64,000 nucleotides of DNA from Clostridia bacterium. GTDB taxonomy: Bacteria; Bacillota; Clostridia; Saccharofermentanales; Saccharofermentanaceae. The DNA lies in NCBI GenBank assembly GCA_024403735.1, contig JAKSRG010000004.1, positions 56,624-120,623 of the forward strand, in the 5' to 3' direction. The position numbers and the translations under genes were made by a program. How positions within the stretch are numbered: the stretch's first letter is position 1; each line of letters starts with the position of its first letter. Positions 53,506 to 62,417 of this stretch are shown in pieces. The notes under the pieces are model-generated. The model was not told where the DNA came from, made no database searches, and saw only the letters and a program-made list of their open reading frames with translations.

Positions 53506-55593
53506 ATGATTATGCATGCCTCACGTTTACCTGAATACAGAGCTCCTTTTGGTGCTCAGTGTACAGGTAGCGAAGTAACATTAAGATTAGAAGCTGATAA
53601 GGATAGCACAGAGATTGTTCTGTGCTATTCTTACGGTTTATATAATTTTTCTTATCATGAAGAACCGATGAAATTGGAGAGTTCATCTAATGATGTGAAT
53701 ACTTATGTAGTATCACTTGAACTTCCAGCTGAAGCGGGTCTTCTATTTTATTGGTTTAAGACTACTGTAACTCGTGATTATGCTTTGAGACTTTTGCCTG
53801 ATTGTGGCGATTTGTTCTGGTGTAAGAAAAATTCTGATAAGGTTATCTTGTTTTATGTTAATGAGGGTAATACTCAGAATGGCAGTGGACGAATTAGTTT
53901 TGAGCCACCTAAGATTGGCGTAGAAGAAAATAAGTATCCTTATGCTTGGCAGATTACTGTTTATGATAAGAGTTTTAAGACTGCTGATTTTATGAAGGGT
54001 GCAGTAATGTATCAGGTTTTCCCTGATAGATTTGCTCGTGATAAGAATTTCTCATTTGATAAGATGTGTAATGCTTCTGATAGAACTGAGAGAGTATATC
54101 ATGAGGATTGGTATGAAGATGTAGATATTTACGGTAAGCCAGAGACAGGATATTTAGCTTGTGATTTCTTTGGCGGTTCATTATACGGAATTGCTGAGAG
54201 AATGGATTATATTAAATCTCTTGGTGTTAATATTTTGTATTTGAATCCGATTTTTGAAGCTAGATCTAGTCATCGCTACGATACTGCTGATTATCTCAAT
54301 GTTGATCCAATTCTTGGCGGTAACGATGCGTTCGATGTATTGATTAGTGAAGCTAAGAAGAGAGATATCAGAGTTGTCCTAGATGGTGTGTTTAGTCATA
54401 CAGGTGCTGATAGTAAGTATTTTAATAAGTTTGACAGATATGAAGGCGTTGGTGCTTTTAAGTCATATATAACTGGTGATGAGAGCAAGTATCGTTCTTG
54501 GTATTCCTTTATTGATACTGATGATGGTTCTGTTGCTTATGAATCTTGGTGGGGTTTCCCAGATTTGCCAAATGTAAATGAGAATGATTTGTCTTATAGA
54601 AGATTTATTTTTGGCGAAGGCGGCGTTGTAGACACTTGGATTAACAGAGGTGCATCTGGATTACGTTTGGATGTTTCTGATGAATTACCAGATTCTTTCA
54701 TTAGACAGATGAGAGAAGCAGTTCTTAAGTATTCTAATAATGACGGTGTTGTTATTGGTGAAGTTTGGGAAGATGCTAGTAATAAATGTTCATATGGCTC
54801 CTATAGAGATTTCATGCTTGGTAGAACTCATGATAGTGTAATGGGTTATACATTTAGAGATGGAATTCTTAGTTTCTTAACTCACAAGATGAGTGCTAAG
54901 GACTTTAATGCCTATATGGAAGGTTACCGTGAGAGATATCCAGCAGAGGCATATTACTCAATGATGAATCTTATTTCATCACATGATGTACCTCGTGCTA
55001 TTACAGTTCTTGCTGGTGATGATGATCCTGGTAGTAGAGAACTTCAAAAAGATATGTATCTTAATGATGCACAGATGGAGCTAGGTATAAAGCTTATGAG
55101 AATGGCTTATGCATTCCAGATTGGTTATATCGGAAATCCATGCGTGTACTATGGTGATGAAGCTTTACTTGAAGGCTATAGAGATCCATTTAATCGAAGA
55201 ACATATCCTTGGGATAAGCTTAAGAAAAATCAGGAAGAACAAGTTAAGTTTGTTCAGAATGTTTCTAAGCTCAGAGAAGAAAACCCATGTCTAAAGACAG
55301 GTTTTTATAGAACAATTTTTGCAGACGATGATACGATTGTTTTCGAACGCTTCTTAGACGCTGATTCTAGGGATTATTTCGGAAGAAAGATTGGCGAAGG
55401 ATGCAAAAGAGTAGTATTATTAGTTAATAACAACAATTCAAAAACTGTAAGATATTCAACTACAAATGATGAAGTTGAATTGGTTGATGCAACTGATAAG
55501 ATGACCAATGAATATGTGGTTTCTGCAGGTGCTAATGCTAAGGGAATTATCGATGTAGCTCCATTATCTTTTGTTTTTGTGTGTTATGAATAA
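53506..55593 (+). CDS. GH13 alpha-amylase family enzyme (neopullulanase/cyclomaltodextrinase-like)
   Basis: A 695-residue cytoplasmic alpha-glucan hydrolase with an N-terminal beta-sandwich (about 1-130, like CBM34), then a GH13 barrel beginning GAVMYQVFPDRFARD. The catalytic residues are in SGLRLDVSDEL (nucleophile Asp), VIGEVWEDAS (acid/base Glu) and LISSHDVPRAI (Asp). No signal peptide. Related enzymes hydrolyse or transglycosylate maltodextrins and can debranch short glucan. It is the last enzyme of the glycogen operon, so it probably trims the polymer. ATG 53506 was chosen; ATG 53512 is also possible. The RBS GGGAGAG is rather far from both. Confidence 0.88.
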   Translation: MIMHASRLPEYRAPFGAQCTGSEVTLRLEADKDSTEIVLCYSYGLYNFSYHEEPMKLESSSNDVNTYVVSLELPAEAGLLFYWFKTTVTRDYALRLLPDCGDLFWCKKNSDKVILFYVNEGNTQNGSGRISFEPPKIGVEENKYPYAWQITVYDKSFKTADFMKGAVMYQVFPDRFARDKNFSFDKMCNASDRTERVYHEDWYEDVDIYGKPETGYLACDFFGGSLYGIAERMDYIKSLGVNILYLNPIFEARSSHRYDTADYLNVDPILGGNDAFDVLISEAKKRDIRVVLDGVFSHTGADSKYFNKFDRYEGVGAFKSYITGDESKYRSWYSFIDTDDGSVAYESWWGFPDLPNVNENDLSYRRFIFGEGGVVDTWINRGASGLRLDVSDELPDSFIRQMREAVLKYSNNDGVVIGEVWEDASNKCSYGSYRDFMLGRTHDSVMGYTFRDGILSFLTHKMSAKDFNAYMEGYRERYPAEAYYSMMNLISSHDVPRAITVLAGDDDPGSRELQKDMYLNDAQMELGIKLMRMAYAFQIGYIGNPCVYYGDEALLEGYRDPFNRRTYPWDKLKKNQEEQVKFVQNVSKLREENPCLKTGFYRTIFADDDTIVFERFLDADSRDYFGRKIGEGCKRVVLLVNNNNSKTVRYSTTNDEVELVDATDKMTNEYVVSAGANAKGIIDVAPLSFVFVCYE

Positions 55594-55607
55594 GGGAGGA
55601 AAAAATT

Positions 55608-56984
55608 ATGACATGTCCAGTATGTGGTGCGGAGACAGCTGCAGGCGCTTTTTGTGAGTTCTGTGGTTCACCATTAGAGACTACGAAGGAACCAGTTCAG
55701 GCAGCAGCTCCTACAGCGGCTGCACCAACTGCAGCTGCTAGTGCAGCACCTTCATCAGAAGCAAAGTGCCCAGTTTGTGGCGCTCCAGCTAATCCAACAG
55801 ATAAGGCTTGTACTTTCTGTGGAGCAATGCTCGGAGGTACACCAGCTAGTAAGCCAGCTCAGAATGCTGCTAAGGCAGCTCCAGTAGCAGAACCTCAGGG
55901 TTCAGATCCAAAGATTGAGAAGACAATGGATGTTACTGATAAGAAGTGTCCTAACTGTGGTGGTACAGTTGTTTGGGATCCTGAGTCAGGTATGATGGCT
56001 TGTGAGTTCTGTGGTTACAAGAAGGAACTTCCTAAGCCAGAAGCAGGCGACATCGTAGAGATGGATTTCAAGACTGCAAAGATCAGAGCATCTAAGGATT
56101 GGGGTGCAGTTAAGAAGACAGTTATCTGCCAGCAGTGTGGTGGTGAAGCTGTTTATGATGGAGCTGAGACAGCTAATACTTGTCCATTCTGTGGTTCAAC
56201 AAGCGTTATGGCTGTTGATGACGATAAGGATGTTATGGCACCTGGTGGTGTAGTTCCATTCTCAATTTCATCTGATAAGGCTGCTGAGCTCTTTAAGAAG
56301 TGGATTGGTGGTAAGCTCTTTGCACCAAATGATGCTAAGAAGAGTTGTAGAGCTAAGGATATTCACGGAATCTATCTTCCATATTGGACATATGATTCAG
56401 ATACAGATTCTACATATACAGCTATGCTTGGTTTTGATCGTAAGGTTAAGGACAAGGATGGTAATACAAAGACTGTAACAGATTGGCGTCCTACTCGTGG
56501 TATGTATCAGGAGTTCATCGATGATCAGCTCATTTATGCTTCAAAGAAGACTGTTAATAACTACATCAAGTCAGTATCACAGTTTGACTTCTCTAAGCTT
56601 ACTAATTATTCACCAGAGATTGTTGCTGGTTTCGTAGCTGAGAGATATTCAATCGGTCTTGATGAAGGTTGGGGTCTTGCTCAGAAAGAGATTGCTAATA
56701 CATTGAAGAGCCATCTTGGTGATAAGCTTAAGAGACAGCATCATGCAGATAGAGTTAAGGACATTAAGATGTCTACAAACTATAGCAATATCACATTTAA
56801 GTATTTGCTCGCACCTATTTGGCTTGCTGCATTTAAGTACAACAGCAAGATTTACAACATTGTAATCAATGGTCAGACAGGTAAGATTGCTGGTGAGTCA
56901 CCAATTTCAAAGATCAAGGTTGCTATTGCAATTGCTATCGTTGTTGCAATCATTGCACTCCTCATCTTCTTGAGCAATATGTAA
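55608..56984 (+). CDS. Zinc-ribbon protein with C-terminal membrane anchor
   Basis: A 458-residue protein with several zinc ribbons. Two are at the N-terminus (MTCPVCGAETAAGAFCEFCG and CPVCGAPANPTDKACTFCG), separated by Ala/Pro-rich linkers. A third (CPNCGGTVVWDPESGMMACEFCGYKK, about 114-140) and a fourth (CQQCGGEAVYDGAETANTCPFCGS, about 174-198) follow. The large middle domain (about 210-420, GIYLPYWTYDSDTDSTYTA) matches TFIIB-type-zinc-ribbon-containing proteins of Firmicutes, and residues about 430-455 form one transmembrane helix. GGGAGGA supports ATG 55608, 14 bp after the GH13 gene. Function is unknown; such genes are sometimes misannotated as helicases. Confidence 0.8.
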   Translation: MTCPVCGAETAAGAFCEFCGSPLETTKEPVQAAAPTAAAPTAAASAAPSSEAKCPVCGAPANPTDKACTFCGAMLGGTPASKPAQNAAKAAPVAEPQGSDPKIEKTMDVTDKKCPNCGGTVVWDPESGMMACEFCGYKKELPKPEAGDIVEMDFKTAKIRASKDWGAVKKTVICQQCGGEAVYDGAETANTCPFCGSTSVMAVDDDKDVMAPGGVVPFSISSDKAAELFKKWIGGKLFAPNDAKKSCRAKDIHGIYLPYWTYDSDTDSTYTAMLGFDRKVKDKDGNTKTVTDWRPTRGMYQEFIDDQLIYASKKTVNNYIKSVSQFDFSKLTNYSPEIVAGFVAERYSIGLDEGWGLAQKEIANTLKSHLGDKLKRQHHADRVKDIKMSTNYSNITFKYLLAPIWLAAFKYNSKIYNIVINGQTGKIAGESPISKIKVAIAIAIVVAIIALLIFLSNM

Positions 56985-57008
56985 TTAAAAGCGTTAAGAT
57001 AGTTTTCG

Positions 57009-57041
57009 AAGTGGTCTTCTATATGAAGGCCACTTTTTTAT
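57009..57041 (+). terminator. Terminator after the membrane zinc-ribbon gene
   Basis: AAGTGGTCTTC with GAAGGCCACTT around a short ATATA loop, then TTTTTATT. It closes the glycogen operon region. Confidence 0.8.
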
Positions 57042-57152
57042 TGGAAGATTTGTATAATAGATGAATATTAATCAAATCTTAAGAAGTTAGATTATTTTTT
57101 CTTAATAGCAAGAAGACTAGAATAAACCCATCGAAGGAAAAGGAGCAGCAAA

Positions 57153-57848
57153 ATGCCAAGCATTCTGATTTGTGATGATGAGAAAGATATTGTTAATGCG
57201 TTGAAGATTTATTTGTCTGATGAGGACTATATATTCTATGAAGCATTTAACGGCAAGGAAGCAGTAGATATCTGTAGCGCTCATGATATTGATCTGGTTC
57301 TTATGGATTTAATGATGCCTATAATGGATGGGATAGTGGCAACATCAAAAATCAGAGAGTTCAGTAATGTTCCAATTATTATGCTTACTGCTAAGAGTGA
57401 GGATACTGATAAGGTTTTGGGATTAACTATTGGTGCTGATGATTATGTAACTAAGCCATTTAATCCTGTTGAAGTATCAGCTAGAGTTAAGTCTCAGCTT
57501 AGACGTTATCTTAAATTCGGAGGAGGAGAAAAGACTAACGATAAACTTGTTATCGGAGGAATTGAACTCGATGATAGGGCTAAAGAAGTCACAGTAGATG
57601 GTAATCTAGTCTCACTTACCCCAAAGGAATATGAGATACTTAAGTTTCTTATGAGTAATCCTAATAAAGTCTATTCACCAAGAGAGATTTATAGTGGTGT
57701 ATGGAATGAGAATCCAATTGGAACTGATAACATTGTTGCCGTTCATATAAGACACCTTCGAGAGAAAATTGAGATTAATCCGACTGAACCAAGATACATC
57801 AAAGTTGTTTTCGGTCAGGGTTATAAGTTCGAAAGGGGTAGAGATTAA
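57153..57848 (+). CDS. Two-component response regulator, OmpR/PhoB family
   Basis: A 231-residue regulator. The receiver domain has acidic DDE at 8-10, phospho-acceptor D52 in LVLMDLMMP, and K102-region TKPF. The C-terminal winged helix includes LTPKEYEILKFLMSNPNKVYSPREIY and VAVHIRHLREKIE. AAGGAG precedes ATG 57153. The stop codon TAA overlaps the ATG of the sensor kinase (TAATG), so the pair is coupled. The signal and target genes are unknown. Confidence 0.94.
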   Translation: MPSILICDDEKDIVNALKIYLSDEDYIFYEAFNGKEAVDICSAHDIDLVLMDLMMPIMDGIVATSKIREFSNVPIIMLTAKSEDTDKVLGLTIGADDYVTKPFNPVEVSARVKSQLRRYLKFGGGEKTNDKLVIGGIELDDRAKEVTVDGNLVSLTPKEYEILKFLMSNPNKVYSPREIYSGVWNENPIGTDNIVAVHIRHLREKIEINPTEPRYIKVVFGQGYKFERGRD

Positions 57849-59632
57849 TGAAAGGTTTATGGCGAACAATCGGAGGCAAAGTGGCATTATACATTGCTTC
57901 CATTCTTGCTTTAGCGATTACTGTTGGTTCTTGTGTTGGAGTTATTGTAATAGCGGATTTGGAGTTTTATACACAATCGAAAGAAACTGCTATGTATCAG
58001 GTTACTGAGAGGGATGTATTATCTAGGTCTTTTGAGCTTGTATCAAGATATGATGGAGGCCTTATATCTGGTATGCAGGAACAGCAGGGTAATCTTTCTT
58101 ATCAGCTTTGTAAAGGTGACGGAAGCATAGTTTTATGGACAGATGACAGCACTGATACTAACTGGGAATATGAGTTTTCACACTTGGTTAATGATGAACA
58201 ATATGTATTTAAGGCTAGTGTGAACGGACTTAAGATTAATGATAGTTTCAAAAGATCTTACGACTTCTATAGTAAAGTCTACGATTTGAGATATGTAGCT
58301 ATTATTAGTGCAATTGTTTCATTCGTGTTGTTCATAGTTGTTTCAATCGCGCTACTATGTGTGGCTGGTAAGCGTAAGGGAAGTGATGATATCCATAAGG
58401 GAATATTTACCCACTTGCCATTTGATTTTATGTGCATCCTGCTATTGGGTATGGAAATACTAGTAGTCTCAATCGTGGCTGGACTTATTAATGATTATGA
58501 TTCTGCGATAGGAACAGGTATTATTGTAGCAGCTTTGATTGCTCCTGCATTCTTCATGGATTTGGCAATCAGGATTAAGATGAAAAATCTTATTAAGAAT
58601 ACACTTATCTATAGATTATTAGCATTCATCAAAAAGCTTATCATTAATCTTCCACTTGTATGGAGAACAGCTATTATTCTTTTTGTTGTTAATCTAGTTG
58701 AATTGATAATTGTTTTTATGGACTCAGGTGTTGGTCTTTTTGCTATCGCAATTGAGAAAGTAATAGCGATCCCTTTAGTTCTATATATAGCTATCATGAT
58801 GCGTAAGTTGCAGAAGCAGGGTAAGCTTCTTGCAGAAGGAGATATTGATACTACAGTTGATACAAATGGTCTAATCTGGGATTTCAAAGTACATAGTAAT
58901 AATATTAATAGCATCGCTATTGGTATGAATAAGGCTGTTGATGCGAAACTCAAGAGTGAGCGAATGAAGACAGAACTCATCACTAACGTTTCACATGATA
59001 TTAAGACACCTCTTACTTCGATTATTAATTACTGCACTCTTATTGAAGGTGAGAAGACAGATAATGAGAAAATCGCTGAATATACAGAGGTTGTTATTCG
59101 TCAGTCTAATAAGCTCAAGAGATTAATCGAGAATTTAGTTGAGGCATCTAAGGCTTCTACTGGTAACTTGGAAGTATCTTTGACTGAGTGCGATGCAGGG
59201 ATGTTTGTATCACAGTGCTCTGGCGAATACGATGACAAGCTCGAAAACAGTAAGCTAACACTCGTTACGAAGATTTCTAATGAGAACCTAAAAATTAAAG
59301 CTGATGGCAAACATATGTGGCGTGTTTTCGATAACCTCATGAACAATATATGTAAATATTCACTTGAAGGTACCAGAGTGTTTCTGACACTTGAGAAGAT
59401 AGAAGACCAGGCAGTCTTCACATTCAAGAATATCTCTAGAGAGCCACTTGATATCTCGGAAGAAGAACTCATGGAGAGATTTGTAAGAGGCGACTCATCT
59501 AGAAATACTGAAGGCAATGGTCTCGGATTATCAATTGCGAGAAGTTTGACTGAAATCCAGGGAGGAACACTAAATATAGATATTGATGGAGATTTCTTCA
59601 AAGCCATTTTGAGATTTTCTCTTGTTAAATAG
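57848..59632 (+). CDS. Sensor histidine kinase with multi-pass membrane domain
   Basis: A 594-residue histidine kinase. A first transmembrane segment (about 14-36), an extracytoplasmic domain (about 37-150), then several more transmembrane helices (about 152-175, 195-240, 270-325) precede the kinase core. The HisKA phospho-acceptor is H383 in TNVSHDIKTPLTSIINY; the ATP lid has N, G1 and G2 boxes (NLMNNICKYS, SSRNTEGNGLGLSIARSL). The membrane region is longer than in simple two-TM sensors and resembles the VanS/DUF-type kinases common in Clostridia. Partner of the OmpR-type regulator upstream. A terminator follows. Confidence 0.92.
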   Translation: MKGLWRTIGGKVALYIASILALAITVGSCVGVIVIADLEFYTQSKETAMYQVTERDVLSRSFELVSRYDGGLISGMQEQQGNLSYQLCKGDGSIVLWTDDSTDTNWEYEFSHLVNDEQYVFKASVNGLKINDSFKRSYDFYSKVYDLRYVAIISAIVSFVLFIVVSIALLCVAGKRKGSDDIHKGIFTHLPFDFMCILLLGMEILVVSIVAGLINDYDSAIGTGIIVAALIAPAFFMDLAIRIKMKNLIKNTLIYRLLAFIKKLIINLPLVWRTAIILFVVNLVELIIVFMDSGVGLFAIAIEKVIAIPLVLYIAIMMRKLQKQGKLLAEGDIDTTVDTNGLIWDFKVHSNNINSIAIGMNKAVDAKLKSERMKTELITNVSHDIKTPLTSIINYCTLIEGEKTDNEKIAEYTEVVIRQSNKLKRLIENLVEASKASTGNLEVSLTECDAGMFVSQCSGEYDDKLENSKLTLVTKISNENLKIKADGKHMWRVFDNLMNNICKYSLEGTRVFLTLEKIEDQAVFTFKNISREPLDISEEELMERFVRGDSSRNTEGNGLGLSIARSLTEIQGGTLNIDIDGDFFKAILRFSLVK

Positions 59633-59650
59633 AACCACAAAGACTAGTAT

Positions 59651-59699
59651 AAAACCCTTAAGAAGCGCTACAGATGGTGCGACTTGAGGGTTTTATTAT
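59651..59699 (+). terminator. Terminator of the two-component operon
   Basis: AAAACCCTTAAG (59651-59662) with CTTGAGGGTTTT (59683-59694), an inner GCGC/GTGC pairing, and ATTATT after it. Confidence 0.75.
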
Positions 59700-59795
59700 T
59701 CCTGTTATATACAAGTAAAAAGCACAATGAGAACTTATTTACAGTGTTTGTGAATAGGTTCTTTTTTCTATAGCAAAAAATATTTTAAAAAATTA

Positions 59796-59861
59796 CCTAC
59801 CAACCTATTGACTTGGTAGGTTAATAGGGTTATTATACTACCAGCCTACTAAGTTGGTAGG
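59796..59861 (+). promoter_or_regulatory. metY promoter with two matching Rrf2-type operators
   Basis: The promoter is TTGACT (59808-59813), 17-bp spacer, TATTAT (59831-59836). Two 25-bp sites with the same layout cover it: site 1 (59796-59820) has CCTACCAA and TTGGTAGG, and site 2 (59837-59861) has CTACCA and TTGGTAGG around CCTACTAA. They are 41 bp apart. The inner part of site 2, CCTACTAAGTTGGTAGG, is a 17-bp dyad with one imperfect pair. A repressor there would cover the -35 and the start site. The Rrf2 gene 2.6 kb downstream is the likely regulator. Confidence 0.72.
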
Positions 59862-59889
59862 GATAACGAGTATTTAGGAGTATTAGAAA

Positions 59890-59967
59890 ATGATTAAACC
59901 ATACGTAAGATACGTTAGACAAAATTTTAGGAATGGACGAATGTGCACTTCAAATCGATGTCACTAA
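59890..59967 (+). CDS. Putative Cys/Arg-rich leader peptide upstream of metY
   Basis: A 25-codon ORF. TAGGAG (59875-59880) lies 9 bp before ATG 59890. The peptide starts MIKPYVRYVRQN and ends RMCTSNRCH, with five Arg and two Cys, one of them the second-last residue. It lies about 45 bp after the expected start site of the metY transcript and 69 bp before metY. This is the place and composition expected for a cysteine-responsive attenuation leader. A small hairpin GTTCG-TAAT-CGAAC follows at 59981-59994, but I see no classic terminator, so a Rho-dependent or ribosome-stalling mechanism is more likely if it is real. Confidence 0.5.
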   Translation: MIKPYVRYVRQNFRNGRMCTSNRCH

Positions 59968-60035
59968 TTTCTTTTTTATCGTTCGTAATCGAACAAAACT
60001 AATTCTTAAAATTTTAAATATAGAGGTAAATAAAA

Positions 60036-61316
60036 ATGAGTAATTATAGATTTGAAACACTTCAGCTTCACGTAGGTCAGGAACAGGCAGATCCAACAAC
60101 AGATTCAAGAGCAGTACCAATTTACGCTACTACATCTTATGTATTCCATAACTCAGCACACGCTGAGGCAAGATTTGGTCTTGCAGATGCAGGTAACATT
60201 TACGGCAGACTTACAAATTCAACTCAGGATGTTTTCGAGAAGAGAATAGCAGCTCTCGAAGGTGGTGTAGCAGCTCTCGCAGTTGCATCTGGTGCAGCAG
60301 CTATCACATATACAATTCAGGCTCTTGCTCAGGCAGGTGATCACGTAGTAGCACAGAAGACAATTTACGGTGGTTCATATAACCTTCTTGCACATACACT
60401 TAAGCAGTTCGGTGTTGAGACAACATTCGTAGACGCACATAACTTCGATGAAGTTGAAGGCGCTATTAAGGACAACACAAAGCTCGTTTACATCGAGACA
60501 CTTGGTAATCCAAACAGTGATGTAATCGATATTGATAAGATTTCAGAGATTGCACATAAGTATGGTCTTCCAGTAGTTGTAGATAACACATTTGGTACAC
60601 CATATTTCATCAGACCTCTCGAGCATGGTGCTGATATCGTAGTTCATTCAGCTACAAAGTTCATCGGTGGTCATGGTACAACACTTGGTGGTGTAATCGT
60701 TGATGGTGGTAAGTTCGATTGGAAGAAGAGTGGTAAGTACGCTCCAATCGCTGATCCTAACCCAAGTTATCACGGTATTTCATTTGCTGATGCAGTTGGT
60801 CCAGCAGCTTTTGTTACTTATATCAGAGCAATCCTTCTTAGAGACCAGGGTGCTTCAATCTCTCCATTTGCAGCATTCTTGCTCCTTCAGGGTACAGAGA
60901 CACTCTCACTTAGACTCGAGCGTCATGCAGAGAATACAAAGAAGGTTGTTGAGTACTTGAGCAAGCATCCAAAGGTTGCAAAGGTTAACCATCCATCACT
61001 TCCAGATCATCCAAATCATGATCTCTATACAAAGTATTTCCCTAATGGTGGTGCTTCAATCTTCACTTTCGAGATTAAGGGTGGCAAGGAAGAGGCTCAT
61101 AAGTTTATCGATAGCCTCCAGATTTTCTCACTCCTTGCTAACGTAGCTGATGTTAAGTCACTTGTAATTCACCCAGCTACAACAACTCATTCACAGCTCA
61201 CAGAAGAAGAACTCAAAGATCAGGGTATCTCACAGTCAACAATTCGTCTCTCAATCGGTACAGAGCATATTGATGACATTATTGAAGACCTCGAAAACGC
61301 TTTCAATGCGTTATAA
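60036..61316 (+). CDS. metY: O-acetylhomoserine (thiol)-lyase MetY
   Basis: PLP enzyme of the Cys/Met metabolism family that makes homocysteine from O-acetylhomoserine and sulfide. The 426-residue length is typical for MetY. The N-terminus FETLQLHVGQ and PIYATTSYVF are diagnostic, with the PLP Lys at 208 in VVHSATKFIGGHG, VDNTFGTPYFIRP, and NVADVKSLVIHPATTTHSQL near the end. AGAGGT precedes ATG 60036. Next gene is cysK, 32 bp away. Homocysteine gamma-synthase activity on other acyl-homoserines cannot be excluded. Confidence 0.94.
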   Translation: MSNYRFETLQLHVGQEQADPTTDSRAVPIYATTSYVFHNSAHAEARFGLADAGNIYGRLTNSTQDVFEKRIAALEGGVAALAVASGAAAITYTIQALAQAGDHVVAQKTIYGGSYNLLAHTLKQFGVETTFVDAHNFDEVEGAIKDNTKLVYIETLGNPNSDVIDIDKISEIAHKYGLPVVVDNTFGTPYFIRPLEHGADIVVHSATKFIGGHGTTLGGVIVDGGKFDWKKSGKYAPIADPNPSYHGISFADAVGPAAFVTYIRAILLRDQGASISPFAAFLLLQGTETLSLRLERHAENTKKVVEYLSKHPKVAKVNHPSLPDHPNHDLYTKYFPNGGASIFTFEIKGGKEEAHKFIDSLQIFSLLANVADVKSLVIHPATTTHSQLTEEELKDQGISQSTIRLSIGTEHIDDIIEDLENAFNAL

Positions 61317-61348
61317 TGAATAAATAAATTTGAAAGAAGGTATTATCT

Positions 61349-62281
61349 ATGGCTAATATTTATACATCAGCAGATCAGTTAATCGGAAAGACTCCACTTT
61401 TGGAACTTTCACATATCGAGAAGGAATTTGACCTCAAGGCAAAGGTTTATGCTAAGCTTGAGTACTTTAACCCAGCTGGTTCAGTTAAGGACCGTGTTGC
61501 TAAGGCAATCTTAGATGACGCAGAAGCTAAGGGTGTTTTGAAGGAAGGTACAACAATCATTGAGCCAACATCTGGTAACACAGGTATCGGTCTTGCAGCA
61601 GTAGCTGCAGCTCGTGGCTATAAGATTATCATTGTAATGCCTGAGACAATGAGCGTTGAGCGTCGTCAGCTTATTAAGGCTTATGGTGCCGAGCTTGTAC
61701 TTACAGAAGGCGCTAAGGGAATGAAGGGAGCTATTGCAAAGGCAGAAGAGCTCAACAAGGAAATCCCTAATAGCTTTATTGCTGGTCAGTTCGTTAACCC
61801 AGCTAACCCTAAGGCACACTTGGAAACAACTGGTCCTGAGATTTATGCAGACACAGACGGAGATGTAGATTTCTTTGTAGCTGGTGTAGGTACAGGTGGT
61901 ACAGTTACAGGTGTAGGCGAATACCTTAAGTCAAAGAAGGCTGATATTAAGGTAGTAGCTGTTGAGCCAGAGTCATCAGCAGTTCTTTCAACTGGTGTAG
62001 CTGGTGCACACAAAATTCAGGGTATTGGTGCTGGATTTGTTCCAGATGTTCTTAATACAAAGATTTACGATGAGATTATCCCAGTTCCAAATGAGGCAGC
62101 TTTTGCTACTGGTAAGCTCATTGGTCGCAAAGAGGGTGTCCTTGTTGGTATTTCTTCTGGTGCAGCTGCATGGGCTGCTATTGAGCTTGCTAAGCGTCCA
62201 GAGAATGCAGGCAAGAAGATTGTAGTTCTCCTTCCAGATACAGGTGACAGATATCTTTCAACACCACTCTTCCAGGATTGA
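61349..62281 (+). CDS. cysK: Cysteine synthase A (O-acetylserine sulfhydrylase)
   Basis: PLP-dependent enzyme that forms cysteine from O-acetylserine and sulfide. 310 residues. The PLP Lys is K47 in NPAGSVKDRVA, the acetylserine loop is EPTSGNTGIG, and GVGTGGTVTGVGEYLK is the phosphate-binding loop. ISSGAA and LPDTGDRYLSTPLFQD complete the family pattern. It is cotranscribed with metY, so one promoter feeds sulfide into both cysteine and homocysteine. A terminator follows. Confidence 0.96.
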   Translation: MANIYTSADQLIGKTPLLELSHIEKEFDLKAKVYAKLEYFNPAGSVKDRVAKAILDDAEAKGVLKEGTTIIEPTSGNTGIGLAAVAAARGYKIIIVMPETMSVERRQLIKAYGAELVLTEGAKGMKGAIAKAEELNKEIPNSFIAGQFVNPANPKAHLETTGPEIYADTDGDVDFFVAGVGTGGTVTGVGEYLKSKKADIKVVAVEPESSAVLSTGVAGAHKIQGIGAGFVPDVLNTKIYDEIIPVPNEAAFATGKLIGRKEGVLVGISSGAAAWAAIELAKRPENAGKKIVVLLPDTGDRYLSTPLFQD

Positions 62282-62311
62282 TTTTCTAATACTTACTGAC
62301 ATATTCGGAGG

Positions 62312-62340
62312 CGGCATCTTCAGGTGAAGATGTCGTTTTC
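62312..62340 (+). terminator. Terminator of the metY-cysK operon
   Basis: A 10-bp stem with one G-T pair, CGGCATCTTC (62312-62321) with GAAGATGTCG (62326-62335), and TTTTC after it. Confidence 0.75.
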
Positions 62341-62360
62341 GATTTGGTCATATCGAAAAC

Positions 62361-62392
62361 AACCTATTAACAAAGTAGTTTAGTAGTATAAT
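62361..62392 (+). promoter_or_regulatory. Promoter of the Rrf2 gene with an operator-like site
   Basis: TATAAT at 62387-62392 is preceded by AACCTATTAACAAAGTAG (62361-62378). That stretch matches 14 of 18 bases of AACCTATTGACTTGGTAG in metY site 1 and occupies the -35 region, consistent with autoregulation. The -35 hexamer itself is poor. Confidence 0.55.
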
Positions 62393-62417
62393 AAGTACAA
62401 AGACATTGGAGGTGCAT

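Noticed and set aside
59640..60035. SAM or other known riboswitch before metY
   Set aside because: I could not find the conserved SAM-I core. The region is explained by a terminator, a promoter with two operators and a leader ORF.
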